Below, piece by piece: positions 1-7,246 of a DNA stretch of 47,766 nucleotides (its first letter is position 1; each line of letters begins with the position of its first letter). A program made the position numbers and the translations under genes. The notes beneath the pieces were generated by a model, which was given only the letters and a program-made list of their open reading frames with translations, made no database searches and was not told the origin of the DNA. Source of the DNA: a virus; the IMG/VR virus record IMGVR_UViG_3300037234_000357, positions 1 through 47,766 of that record, one strand, 5' to 3'.

Positions 1-127
1 TTAACTATTTCACTGGTATCATTAACTGGCAATCCGTAATCATCGCCATGCCTTCTTGCCAGACCGTCGAGCTCGCAAAGTAGCAATTCAACTTCACGGC
101 CTAATTCATGACTCAGACGGTCAATTT
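1..127. repeat. Terminal direct repeat, left copy (circular overlap)
   Basis: These 127 bases are identical to the last 127 bases of the window (47640-47766). An overlap of exactly 127 fits a de Bruijn graph assembly with k=127 closing on itself. It therefore most likely marks a circular or circularly permuted contig rather than a biological terminal repeat. The unique genome would be 47,639 bp. Confidence 0.95.
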
Positions 128-185
128 TTTTGGGTTCATCCTTGTCTACTAAAAAATCAATAATTGATCTAATTATTTTTTTCAT
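1..185 (-). CDS. Hypothetical protein spanning the circular join (N-terminal part)
   Basis: A minus-strand ORF starts with ATG at 185 (MKKIIRSIIDFLVDKDEPKK) and runs off the left end. Continued across the join at 47639, it ends with TAA at 47567-47569, giving an 85-aa protein with no family I recognise. It is hydrophilic and charged, with no membrane segment. Its ATG overlaps the TGA of the upstream gene (ATGA), a sign of translational coupling. Its 3' end overlaps the start of the next gene at 47577. Confidence 0.7.
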   Translation of the reverse strand, partial: MKKIIRSIIDFLVDKDEPKKIDRLSHELGREVELLLCELDGLARRHGDDYGLPVNDTSEIV

Positions 186-328
186 TGTTTATAAACCCCC
201 GTTTTTCCTATCTCTCTGACTAATCGATACTCTATAGTTTTACAACATCCGGGCTCCCCACTGCCCCTGACAATCTTATCGGGTTTTTCGTCTTCGTAAC
301 TTTTAATAAACTTTTTCGGATATTCCAT
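182..328 (-). CDS. Small hypothetical protein (48 aa)
   Basis: The ORF opens with ATG at 328 (MEYPKKFIKSYEDEKPDKIV) and ends with a TGA that overlaps the next ATG. It is charged, has a CC pair near residues 29-30 and has no recognisable domain. The Shine-Dalgarno sequence is weak (GGTAG). The tight ATGA overlap with the following gene is the best support. Confidence 0.5.
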   Translation of the reverse strand: MEYPKKFIKSYEDEKPDKIVRGSGEPGCCKTIEYRLVREIGKTGVYKQ

Positions 329-342
329 TTTCTACCAATTTT

Positions 343-408
343 TTATTCATGCAGGGCCGGAGGTTCTACCGCTTCATCCGTAGTTAAAACCAGTTTTCCC
401 CCCGACAT
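343..408 (-). CDS. Possible 21-aa micro-ORF
   Basis: ATG at 408 is preceded by GGCAGG and followed by 20 more codons (MSGGKLVLTTDEAVEPPALH...). It fills part of the gap between two small genes. Its size and lack of homology make it speculative. Confidence 0.2.
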   Translation of the reverse strand: MSGGKLVLTTDEAVEPPALHE

Positions 409-420
409 CCTGCCGTTATT

Positions 421-639
421 CTATTTCCATTTCCTAGTTGACTTTACACCTTTACCAGTGACATTTTTCTTCATGCACTCCATCGCATGGATATCATAGA
501 TGGTGTAATCCCTACTCATCATCCTTACCGCTCTTTTAACACGACCTTCAACTTGTTTGTAATTAATGGGCTTATCTATCAGGTTTGAAAAATTCCTTAG
601 TGAATGTCGTATGGTCTTTTCTGTAAACACCCACACCAT
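421..639 (-). CDS. Small basic hypothetical protein, start uncertain
   Basis: A Lys/Arg-rich frame ends at 421 with ...GVKSTRKWK. I placed the start at ATG 639 (MVWVFTEKTIRHSLRNF), 72 aa, which makes it overlap the upstream gene by 68 bp. An ATG-ATG pair at 522 would give 33 aa without overlap, but the GTAAGG there sits too close to serve as a ribosome site. The basic character would suit nucleic-acid binding, but no motif is visible. Confidence 0.4.
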   Translation of the reverse strand: MVWVFTEKTIRHSLRNFSNLIDKPINYKQVEGRVKRAVRMMSRDYTIYDIHAMECMKKNVTGKGVKSTRKWK

Positions 640-895
640 CTGGCCTAATATAATCGGGGCCATGAATAAATTCTTTATAAGCCCTACACTCATGCGTTCG
701 CCTAGCCCTGAATATCCCTGACAACCACCTGACACACCACGCGAACCCCAACACGGTCCCGAAAAGAAGGATATATGCAATCAGGCCAGTCATGCAGATA
801 CTGAGCTCGCGCGCTGTCACTGTCATCTTCACCATTGCACACGAAACAATAAAGGCTGCCGAAAGTGCTATTCTATATTTGGTAACTGATTGCAT
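572..895 (-). CDS. Small membrane protein with two transmembrane segments
   Basis: 107 aa, beginning MQSVTKYRIALSAAFIVSC. The start at 895 is chosen because AAAGGA lies a suitable distance upstream. Hydrophobic stretches at about residues 8-28 and 34-56 would form two membrane helices, followed by a soluble, charged tail (ends KEFFKPDR). A two-helix topology occurs in class II holins, but the position among early genes argues against that role. I make no functional assignment. Confidence 0.65.
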   Translation of the reverse strand: MQSVTKYRIALSAAFIVSCAMVKMTVTARELSICMTGLIAYILLFGTVLGFAWCVRWLSGIFRARRTHECRAYKEFIHGPDYIRPDGVGVYRKDHTTFTKEFFKPDR

Positions 896-908
896 AATAT
901 ATATCCTT

Positions 909-1484
909 TCAAGGGCGTGGATCTGGCCCATCGTCTAATTTGGCGGCTTCAGATAAATCAATCCGGGCGTTTTCCATCTCGAAAGCTCGGATAATTGCGT
1001 CCTTTGCCTCTGTTAGATCTCGTAAAACACTTTTACTGCCACGGGTTCCCGGACATAATAGCTTTTTTAATGCATGAGCTACAGCCGGACACTTAACGTC
1101 AAACGCTTCCAGTACCGCGTATACATCCACTTGGCAATATGTAATACTTTTGTATACGGTAGTCCCGTGGTTTATAATGATATTTTTTAAGTACTTTGAT
1201 CCTGATTCGTTTTTGTTTTCTTCCATTTTTCGTCTAACCGCCCTTCCGCTTCCATATAGAATTCTAAATACTTCCCCACTGTACTCTATCTCACCGGGTC
1301 GCCATGGTTCCCCTAAAGACCCCTCTAGCCATGCGGACATGTCTATTTTAATACCGGAAGGAATAGGCCCCCCAGTATTAAATTTTGGCATTTTTTCAAT
1401 ACAGTCCTCATGCCCATTCGCACATCTTAGTATCTTGGACACCGTGTCACCTGTAAATTTTATATACCTTTTTATGCGTTTCAT
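909..1484 (-). CDS. Phage conserved hypothetical protein with a C-terminal KLLCPGTRG-type domain
   Basis: 191 aa, with AAGGAT upstream of ATG 1484. The C-terminal third (VYAVLEAFDVKCPAVAHALK, KLLCPGTRGSK, then DLTEAKDAI) matches my recollection of a short module common in phages of Proteobacteria, often written VxDVLxAFxVTCPARQHAIKKLLCAGxRG. Its function is unknown. The N-terminal half has a CxxxxxxC pair near residues 21-28 and no recognisable fold. It lies 13 bp upstream of the thyX end, in the early operon. Confidence 0.75.
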   Translation of the reverse strand: MKRIKRYIKFTGDTVSKILRCANGHEDCIEKMPKFNTGGPIPSGIKIDMSAWLEGSLGEPWRPGEIEYSGEVFRILYGSGRAVRRKMEENKNESGSKYLKNIIINHGTTVYKSITYCQVDVYAVLEAFDVKCPAVAHALKKLLCPGTRGSKSVLRDLTEAKDAIIRAFEMENARIDLSEAAKLDDGPDPRP

Positions 1485-1497
1485 GAGATTATCCTTG

Positions 1498-2301
1498 TTA
1501 CTCGGAATCTGTATCGGCCCCTTGTGGCCTGTTTAAATGCTCATCACCCCTTGGCACCTCGTATGTGAGCCTTTCTGTAACGGCTGGAATGGTTCCCTCT
1601 TTATCTAACGCTTCAAACCTGTCCCAAACTTCTTTCTCTTTACCACATGACATTTTACCCTCTCCACATTCACCTAATATACATGATGGCCCGGCCCCCG
1701 CAAAAATAGAAGGTGCGACTTTCTTGCACTCAATCAACATCAGCATTACCATTTCCCTGATCTCCCATTGAGCACGGTTACAACCCCGGACGCTGAAGAC
1801 GTGCAATAATACCCTTGCATTCATAGTGAGCATTATTTTTGTTTCTGTAGCATTCGGTAATACATACCTTGCGTCCTCAACCGGAATGCCAACATCCTCA
1901 AGGGCCACATAGATCCGGTGTACTACTTCCATTAGCCTTGTGTATTCCTCATATGCGGGTCTGTTTCCGTATATCGACGGAGGAATTATATACTGGAATG
2001 TCTTGTCAAGCTTCACATATCTCTGGCTTTGCTGTGAGTACTGAGCGATCCGGTGGCGCACTAGTTGGTGAGATAGCACCCTTGACACCCCTTCTACTCC
2101 GAAAGTGAATGATATGTGCTCTAACGGCGAATCATGGCCCATGTCCATTAGCTTTTTAATGAATGCTGCTTGGTCATGATTTTCCATCCGTGCCGTTAGA
2201 TCATCAATCGTACTGGCTGAATAGCATAGCTTTGCAGCTTGCGCGACTAATCCCTCCGGGCCTGGCGTATGCCTCAATAATTTGACTGATAGTTGTTCCA
2301 T
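1498..2301 (-). CDS. thyX: Flavin-dependent thymidylate synthase ThyX
   Basis: 267 aa starting MEQLSVKLLRHTPGPEGLV. The start at 2301 is set by GGAGGT seven bases upstream; a longer frame to 2340 lacks such a site. The protein carries the ThyX signature RHRIAQYSQQSQRY (residues 82-95, the RHRx7S motif) that holds dUMP and FAD, and the GHDSPLEHISFTF block (55-67). ThyX makes dTMP from dUMP using methylene-tetrahydrofolate and NAD(P)H, so it would raise thymidylate supply for phage DNA synthesis. Length is slightly above the usual 220-260 aa because of a Cys/Gly-rich insert near residues 213-228 and an acidic tail. Confidence 0.97.
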   Translation of the reverse strand: MEQLSVKLLRHTPGPEGLVAQAAKLCYSASTIDDLTARMENHDQAAFIKKLMDMGHDSPLEHISFTFGVEGVSRVLSHQLVRHRIAQYSQQSQRYVKLDKTFQYIIPPSIYGNRPAYEEYTRLMEVVHRIYVALEDVGIPVEDARYVLPNATETKIMLTMNARVLLHVFSVRGCNRAQWEIREMVMLMLIECKKVAPSIFAGAGPSCILGECGEGKMSCGKEKEVWDRFEALDKEGTIPAVTERLTYEVPRGDEHLNRPQGADTDSE

Positions 2302-2375
2302 TTTACCTCCGTAAATTCTGCAATAATAAATTCCCCCCATAGGGTGAGCGGCTGTTGTATTTAAGGATATTAACG

Positions 2376-2762
2376 TTACAGCTCTTCTAAAAGCTCTTTT
2401 AATTCTTCTTCACTTTTCCCTTTAAGAGTATCATCCTGCTTATCAGCCAGAATAGCCATGATGCGTTCTTTTTTCGCCTTAATAACAACTTTCTTTTCTC
2501 TGCATTCCGCCTCTTCAATCTTAGTTTTAATAATATGCTTAACGATGTCCAGCTTGAGTATTAATATATCGTCACTGCCTACTCGTTTAACAACAAAACT
2601 TTCCTCTTCGCTGTCTTTTATTGCCCTACTCAAATCTTTTGCTATATTGTCAAGCGACACATCATGGCCATTCAATAAAGGTAAATCACATAAATCTTCT
2701 GTTGTTACAGAGCCTCTAACAGTAGCAAACCTGTATTTCTCTCTGATAGCTTTTTCAAACAT
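2376..2762 (-). CDS. Widespread phage conserved hypothetical protein (MFEKA family)
   Basis: 128 aa beginning MFEKAIREKYRFATVRGSV, with AAGGAGA eight bases upstream of ATG 2762. The pattern MFEKAxRxKxRF...LCDLPL...FVVK...K.D.L.GKS.EEL is one I recognise from many siphovirus and prophage genomes, where it stays uncharacterised. The second half is strongly helical and coiled-coil-like (Lys/Glu-rich, ends ELKELLEEL). It is usually adjacent to a large protein like the next one. Confidence 0.85.
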   Translation of the reverse strand: MFEKAIREKYRFATVRGSVTTEDLCDLPLLNGHDVSLDNIAKDLSRAIKDSEEESFVVKRVGSDDILILKLDIVKHIIKTKIEEAECREKKVVIKAKKERIMAILADKQDDTLKGKSEEELKELLEEL

Positions 2763-2784
2763 AATAGTCTCCTTAGGTAAAAAG

Positions 2785-4803
2785 TTAAAAATTAATTTTA
2801 ATTGTACGAGAAAAGCTTCCTACTACTCTACAATAAACATGATTCCTCTGCGTAGAAGAAAACCCAAGCCCACTAAGCTGGTTGTCAGATTTATCGGTTT
2901 TCATCTTTGATCCAAGAACCTCAAACACTTTTCGGTGTTCTGTTAAGTCATTGCTGAGGAATTCATTGTAGAATCCTCTGGACGGCTTATCATTCTTGCA
3001 TCCATCTAAAATAAAGAACCAATGCTTGTTGCCTGTCTTATGGCCATCCCATTGATTTGGGGAATGCATAACCATTGACACCTTCTGATACTTTTCAGTA
3101 GCTATATTCCACACTTCTTTCGAGGTTTTAGTTGACGGTAAAGACGTTATAAACTTAATACCGGTTTCTTCAGAAAAGCTTATCTTAGCGACAACAACCT
3201 TTTCGTCTTGTTTCAAACTTTTGTTATATTCAAACGAATATATTTGTCCACCATATTCAATTTCAGCCGTAAACCCTGCCCGGCCCCCATTGTGTTCGTA
3301 ATTATGAACCAGATACAGATATTCACCTCTTAGCATTTTGTCAATATCTGTATGTATGATATTCTCTACAGCGACTTCTTTGCCTGGACTAATAATATCA
3401 ACATCTAATATCCCAGATGAGGGTTGTACCTGTCCTTTCTTTTGGTATGATATCAAATTTCCATTTGGCTCAATACAATGGGCATCGAAGTCATTCTGGT
3501 TATCATCTCCATCATTCCATTGAATTGTGAACCTTAGAACACCTGTTACATTGCCACCAGCTTTCTTCACACGGGCCTTCACAGAATCTGCAACCTCTCC
3601 ATTGTATGACCATGAGAAGTTGTTATCCCATTTGAATATCCGTTTTGAGTCTAAGATCTCTGGCGAGATCAAACTCATAAGGCTGCTGTTATGTTTATTC
3701 TCAAACAACAATTCAATGCTGTCAGCTTTTGGCAAGATAGTGTTGATGAAAGTTTCAATGTCAACACTATCTACTTTACTCAAATTGCCGACTTTATCTG
3801 GCACGCCTTCCGCAAGTTCATCGAATATATTCATAGCTTTCTTAACTGATCTATCAGCATACAACACATTGTTAATGGTTATGTCATCTGCCTTGGCGTA
3901 TCGTCTTTTCAGTGAGTCACCAATACCAAGCTCTTCCACTTTCTCCTGGGCCTTATCTATCATACCCTTAGTGATCAATGCAGTAGGTCGTTTGTAGTTG
4001 ACAGGAGCAACTTTAGCTTCAAAAGCCTTTACAGCATAATCCAGTTCTTTCCCCTCTGAAAGATCAATCAACAGGGTGCCTATTACTGAATTTTTCATTC
4101 TTGCGGCCCCGCCAAGGGATATCGAAGCCAACCAACAATAGTGCTCTTTTTCTTCTTCGTTTTTAAGTGAATCAAAAACCGTTTTGTGATTCAGTAATAG
4201 CTTTACAATAGACCCATGCTCTTCACCCCGGTATAGTGAATTCTGATCTATCAACTCAAGCACGGTTTCAATAGCATCAGATGTGATTTCGATCAAACCC
4301 CGCTTAAAGACATCCTTTGTGCTTCTTCGTTCTGACAAAACAGTACCGATATCATCGCCTCTTTTTACAAAAACACTAGGCAATTCATAATAAAAGTGTT
4401 TCCATTTTACCAGACTTTCGTCTTCAAGTATTTGGTGATTATAATCAGTACCGACTTTTTTTTCTGTATGTAAAAATACATTTACGATAGCGCAAGATTT
4501 TACATATTTTGATAGCGCATCTACCACAGGCTGGTAATGTCCGCCAATGGCTATATCCCAAATAGAAACAAGGCCAGTTTCAGTAATTGCTACCGCGTTA
4601 CCGCAAGCCCTTACGAACTGCTTACAACACTGACAATCATGTTCTGTGCGTTCTCTGAATATAGGATTTGTGCCTTCGGGAAAGCTAGACAGATATACTT
4701 CCCACAGCTTATCCTTGTCGGTATCTGTTCTGAATAATGCATTTGAAGACATTTGCTCGAATTGCTTATGTACTGCTATTTTTAAATCACTGAAATTTGT
4801 CAT
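2785..4803 (-). CDS. Large phage conserved protein with N-terminal Cys cluster and DUF2135/YfaP-like domain
   Basis: 672 aa. Start ATG 4803 (MTNFSDLKIAVHKQF) has GGGGGAT directly upstream; the in-frame GTG at 4815 would consume that site. The N-terminus has RERTEHDCQCCKQFVRACGN (residues 51-70), with three close cysteines that could bind a metal. At about 430-530 a beta-rich stretch with DFDAHCIEPNGN, SSGILDVDI and GGRAGFTAEIEYGGQ resembles DUF2135 (YfaP), a putative secreted or carbohydrate-associated fold. The C-terminus (ending FSRTIKINF) is unfamiliar. I recall proteins with this N-terminus in many phages, but with no known role. It is the longest early gene. Confidence 0.75.
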   Translation of the reverse strand: MTNFSDLKIAVHKQFEQMSSNALFRTDTDKDKLWEVYLSSFPEGTNPIFRERTEHDCQCCKQFVRACGNAVAITETGLVSIWDIAIGGHYQPVVDALSKYVKSCAIVNVFLHTEKKVGTDYNHQILEDESLVKWKHFYYELPSVFVKRGDDIGTVLSERRSTKDVFKRGLIEITSDAIETVLELIDQNSLYRGEEHGSIVKLLLNHKTVFDSLKNEEEKEHYCWLASISLGGAARMKNSVIGTLLIDLSEGKELDYAVKAFEAKVAPVNYKRPTALITKGMIDKAQEKVEELGIGDSLKRRYAKADDITINNVLYADRSVKKAMNIFDELAEGVPDKVGNLSKVDSVDIETFINTILPKADSIELLFENKHNSSLMSLISPEILDSKRIFKWDNNFSWSYNGEVADSVKARVKKAGGNVTGVLRFTIQWNDGDDNQNDFDAHCIEPNGNLISYQKKGQVQPSSGILDVDIISPGKEVAVENIIHTDIDKMLRGEYLYLVHNYEHNGGRAGFTAEIEYGGQIYSFEYNKSLKQDEKVVVAKISFSEETGIKFITSLPSTKTSKEVWNIATEKYQKVSMVMHSPNQWDGHKTGNKHWFFILDGCKNDKPSRGFYNEFLSNDLTEHRKVFEVLGSKMKTDKSDNQLSGLGFSSTQRNHVYCRVVGSFSRTIKINF

Positions 4804-4877
4804 CTTATCCCCCACGATAAAATTAAAATACTTATTATTACTTATTACCCCTACTACGAATCACTTAATATCTGTAT

Positions 4878-5054
4878 TTAACCCTCATCATCAATATCAC
4901 CTTTCTCTCTTTTCTTCTTATTAATTTCCTGTTGGCCTATTGCTGCGAAAAACTCGGACAGACTCCGGTATTTATGTTTTTTTGCAAATTTTACGAGTCT
5001 GTCATGGAGTTTTTCGAACATGCAATAAGTATAATTTTGCTTTTTCTTGTACAC
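4878..5054 (-). CDS. Small basic protein, possible ribbon-helix-helix or DNA-binding type
   Basis: 58 aa on a GTG start at 5054, with a strong GGAGG seven bases upstream. It reads (M)YKKKQNYTYCMFEKLHDRL, then KFAKKHKYRSLSEFFAAIG and a Lys/Glu-rich tail ending DIDDEG. The layout (short strand, helix with FxKLHDRLVKFAKKH, then a SLSEFF helix) resembles small Arc/CopG-like proteins, but this is only a resemblance. It precedes the DUF2135-like gene by about 75 bp. Confidence 0.65.
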   Translation of the reverse strand: MYKKKQNYTYCMFEKLHDRLVKFAKKHKYRSLSEFFAAIGQQEINKKKREKGDIDDEG

Positions 5055-5089
5055 CTAAAGGCCTCCATTTAAAATTTTAAATATAAATT

Positions 5090-5305
5090 TTACCACTTAT
5101 TAAATGCTATGTAGGTTTTTGCAAATATTGAAACCAGTATTGCCACCGCTATGAACTCCACAACGGATATACATGTCAAAATAACTATCCACTTTTTCAA
5201 CTTCCTTAGTCGGGCTGCAATCACCCTTCCGTGTGGCCCTGCAAAATATTTATACTCTTCGGTGACCGTAGGTATTATAGGTAATGGCCCTCTATCTTTT
5301 TTCAT
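5090..5305 (-). CDS. Small single-pass membrane protein
   Basis: 71 aa, MKKDRGPLPIIPTVTEEYKY. Start 5305 has GGAGGACAG upstream. A hydrophobic helix at about residues 41-64 (WIVILTCISVVEFIAVAILV) follows a basic RLRKLKK stretch, so the N-terminus is probably cytoplasmic. No family recognised. Confidence 0.7.
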   Translation of the reverse strand: MKKDRGPLPIIPTVTEEYKYFAGPHGRVIAARLRKLKKWIVILTCISVVEFIAVAILVSIFAKTYIAFNKW

Positions 5306-5331
5306 CTTTACTGTCCTCCGTTGCAAATTTA

Positions 5332-5517
5332 TTATGTTGGTAATTTTAATTTATTAGCTATGCTTTTACACTCGAAACACGGTTCATGCATTGATATCTT
5401 GCGGTTGTTAGCTTGTACGGATAGCGTCTTTTCTATCCAGTACATAGACACCATTCCATTTTCTTTCATATGCTTTAGATCTTTTTTACTCAATAAATGT
5501 TTGTACGGTTTTGACAT
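5332..5517 (-). CDS. Small hypothetical protein with a CxxC motif
   Basis: 61 aa, MSKPYKHLLSKKDLKHMKEN. AAAGGGGC lies eight bases upstream of ATG 5517. There is one CFEC pair near residue 48. It starts 12 bp after the upstream stop, in a run of tightly spaced early genes. Confidence 0.6.
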   Translation of the reverse strand: MSKPYKHLLSKKDLKHMKENGMVSMYWIEKTLSVQANNRKISMHEPCFECKSIANKLKLPT

Positions 5518-5528
5518 TGCTAGCCCCT

Positions 5529-5690
5529 TTATCGTTTTTTTATTATCTTTTCAAGCCGCTCAATTTCCCTTAATAATGAGTCACAAACTTCATACTCGTC
5601 CGCACCTATCATTTTTCCGTTTCTCCATAGCTTGGCAAATCCAATTGCAAGCCGTGCAGACTCAGGACGTTCTTTTATTATTGCGTTCAT
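5529..5690 (-). CDS. Small helical hypothetical protein (53 aa)
   Basis: ATG at 5690 with GGGGAGC upstream, reading MNAIIKERPESARLAIGFAK and ending ERLEKIIKKR. Two amphipathic helices are likely. It is flanked on both sides by the same AAAGGGG-type ribosome site and fits without overlap between its neighbours. Confidence 0.6.
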   Translation of the reverse strand: MNAIIKERPESARLAIGFAKLWRNGKMIGADEYEVCDSLLREIERLEKIIKKR

Positions 5691-5703
5691 TATCAGCTCC
5701 CCT

Positions 5704-5952
5704 TTATCGTTTTTTTAATATGTCAACACTGTTTCTGAATCCCTCGAACACTAACCGCCCGGCGACTTCAGGTGTGACTTTTAGGAATTTGTCTTCGGCC
5801 ACTTTCCTACGTCTGCACTCACCCTCCCACTTCTTAATAATTTCCTTGCCACGTCTTTCGTATACGCTCATAGATGGTATACTGTCAATCAATTCTTGGA
5901 ATTGCTCCCGTGTTGCGTCCTCTGCTATTTGGTTTCTGATTTCAGTTATCAT
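5704..5952 (-). CDS. Small charged hypothetical protein
   Basis: 82 aa, MITEIRNQIAEDATREQFQE. GAGGAT lies upstream of ATG 5952. It is highly charged and helical, with an RRGKEIIKKW segment. It overlaps the end of the preceding gene by four bases. Confidence 0.65.
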   Translation of the reverse strand: MITEIRNQIAEDATREQFQELIDSIPSMSVYERRGKEIIKKWEGECRRRKVAEDKFLKVTPEVAGRLVFEGFRNSVDILKKR

Positions 5953-6176
5953 TTTTCATCCTCGAACAAGTGAAAAGCGAATTCAATTTTACGTTTAATC
6001 TTTCTAGGAAGGGCACACCGCATATCTAATAGCACACTCAACGCCCGTCTCACTTCCATTCCCCCGTCAATCAAGTCCTGAATTTCTGCCTTTGCGCAAA
6101 GTATTTCACTGATAAGCAAGTCTCTCGCCTCTTCGTTAGATATTTCAATGTTATTTACTACATCCTTCATACTCAT
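5949..6176 (-). CDS. Small hypothetical protein
   Basis: 75 aa. Start ATG 6176 (MSMKDVVNNIEISNEEARDL) overlaps the upstream TGA as ATGA, so translation is probably coupled. The longer frame to 6245 only shadows the upstream gene. Ends HLFEDEK; no domain recognised. Confidence 0.6.
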   Translation of the reverse strand: MSMKDVVNNIEISNEEARDLLISEILCAKAEIQDLIDGGMEVRRALSVLLDMRCALPRKIKRKIEFAFHLFEDEK

Positions 6177-6373
6177 AATGCAAAGTCCATCTGGATTAGT
6201 TGAGTGATGCCCATTCCGTTCAACTTGATGGAGTGGTTGTCGCATGCGTTTATTATGCCCTCTATTGATCTGTTCTTACCGCACGTTGATATTATTTCGT
6301 TTACTTCGGTATCACTAAATAAAACGCTTTCCTTTAGTTTGAATCTAAAATCAACAGCTTTAACCTTAATCAT
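6173..6373 (-). CDS. Small hypothetical protein
   Basis: 66 aa, MIKVKAVDFRFKLKESVLFS. The ribosome site is weak (CCGGAAAA). Its stop overlaps the next start. No recognisable family. Confidence 0.6.
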   Translation of the reverse strand: MIKVKAVDFRFKLKESVLFSDTEVNEIISTCGKNRSIEGIINACDNHSIKLNGMGITQLIQMDFAL

Positions 6374-6405
6374 TTTCCGGCCCCTTACAAAAATTGATGC
6401 TAGTG

Positions 6406-6612
6406 TTAAGCCCCTGCCAACTCTTTCTTTTCTTTTAGTTCCTCAACTGCTAAAAGGTTACACTCTTTATCGAAAGTATAAACTTTTCCCCAAAACGAAA
6501 CCCGTCTAGGATTAACAAACTTCAACCTGAACAACTTGACAACATGCCAACCGCTTTCCTTTTGTATTATTTTCCTTATTTTCTGTTTTTCTTTAACTGT
6601 CATGCTTTCCAT
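6406..6612 (-). CDS. First gene of the early operon, small basic protein
   Basis: 68 aa, MESMTVKEKQKIRKIIQKES, with GAGG six bases upstream of ATG 6612. It includes SFWGKVYTFDKECNLLAVEE. It is the first gene downstream of the strongest sigma70-like promoter in the window, whose predicted start point lies about 55 bp upstream. Leading early genes often act on the host, but nothing in the sequence shows this. Confidence 0.7.
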   Translation of the reverse strand: MESMTVKEKQKIRKIIQKESGWHVVKLFRLKFVNPRRVSFWGKVYTFDKECNLLAVEELKEKKELAGA

Positions 6613-6629
6613 TTTCGGCCTCTTTATTG

Positions 6630-6660
6630 TTATTTAACTTGTTATTTAACTTGTTACATA
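6630..6660 (-). repeat. Tandem AACAAGTTAAAT repeats next to the early promoter
   Basis: The minus strand reads TAACAAGTTAAATAACAAGT and then TAAATAACAA, which is two direct copies of a 12-bp unit. They lie between the predicted transcription start and the first early gene, where a regulator could bind. Confidence 0.6.
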
Positions 6661-6673
6661 ACTTATGAAACTG

Positions 6674-6701
6674 ACTATATACTTTTTTTGTTCAATGTCA
6701 A
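6674..6701 (-). promoter_or_regulatory. Predicted early sigma70-like promoter
   Basis: On the minus strand a perfect TTGACA (6696-6701) is followed after 16 bases by TATAGT (6674-6679). The spacer has a run of seven A. Transcription would start near 6667 and enter the run of small early genes. Just downstream lie two tandem copies of AACAAGTTAAAT, possible operator or activator sites. Confidence 0.7.
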
Positions 6702-6793
6702 AATAAATATTAAATACTTGAAAACTATTTTTCCAATCTTGTATGATGGAGAGATGGGACATACCATATGTTGTACTTTTGAGAGGAATTGAC

Positions 6794-6830
6794 GGTAATC
6801 ACACCGGGTGGGCCGCCCTGTATGATTACC
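6794..6830. other. Hairpin 1 at the late/early boundary
   Basis: GGTAATCA (6794-6801) and TGATTACC (6823-6830) are a perfect 8-bp inverted repeat around a GC-rich loop holding GGGCCGCCC. It lies downstream of the last late gene, so it could end late transcription, but neither strand shows a U-tract after it. Confidence 0.6.
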
Positions 6831-6857
6831 TGATTTAACGCGGGATAGTTGGAATGT

Positions 6858-6893
6858 GGTAGCTTTACAGGTGGGCGGCCTGTATCTGCTACC
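6858..6893. other. Hairpin 2 at the late/early boundary
   Basis: A two-part stem: GGTAGC (6858-6863) with GCTACC (6888-6893), and inside it TACAGG with CCTGTA around TGGGCGG. It shares a TACAGG...GGCGGCC core with hairpin 1, read on the opposite strand. No U-tract follows. Together with hairpin 1 it fills the 307-bp gene-free gap 6613-6919 with the promoter. Confidence 0.65.
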
Positions 6894-6919
6894 CGCTGAG
6901 GAAAGATCTATATATACAT

Positions 6920-7204
6920 TTACAAATGAAATAAATTTTTAATAGGGTTTTTAAGCCAAAGAATAATCCCCCCAATAATTAACGCAAGTATTCCGGGGAT
7001 AACTATCTTAACTATAGTAGATATCCCTGTAGTCCGTACATTGGTAACTATTGATTGGAACGCTTTCATGAATTCGATAAGAGACGTATCTATATCTCTT
7101 ACTATTAAATGGTCTCTATGGTGATCTTCAGGCGGAATTATTAAATGTCCAAATTTCGCATCTATTACTTCTTCGATTAGTTTAGCCATACGCTCTTCAT
7201 CCAA
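6920..7204 (-). CDS. C-terminally anchored small membrane protein, last late gene
   Basis: 94 aa, MDEERMAKLIEEVIDAKFGH. A soluble, charged N-terminal region of about 65 residues precedes one hydrophobic helix (about 66-86, TIVKIVIPGILALIIGGIIL) and a short tail. XhlA-type hemolysin/holin accessory proteins share this topology, so a lysis role is possible but unproven. GGAGG lies 12 bases before ATG 7204, slightly far. It closes the late operon. Confidence 0.7.
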   Translation of the reverse strand: MDEERMAKLIEEVIDAKFGHLIIPPEDHHRDHLIVRDIDTSLIEFMKAFQSIVTNVRTTGISTIVKIVIPGILALIIGGIILWLKNPIKNLFHL

Positions 7205-7246
7205 TGAAATCGCCTCCTTTTTGTTTGTTTTTTTTAAATTATAATA

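Noticed and set aside
1-127. Biological direct terminal repeat
   Set aside because: The length of exactly 127 and its position inside a gene fit an assembler k-mer overlap better than a true terminal repeat.
2458-2910. 150-codon plus-strand frame opposite the MFEKA gene
   Set aside because: Mirror of a well-supported minus-strand gene, with no ribosome site; typical antisense shadow.
6613-6790. Minus-strand frames of 38 and 28 codons (MSHLSIIQDW..., MVCPISPSYK...) upstream of the early genes
   Set aside because: No ribosome sites, and they run straight over the strong promoter, so they are probably not translated.
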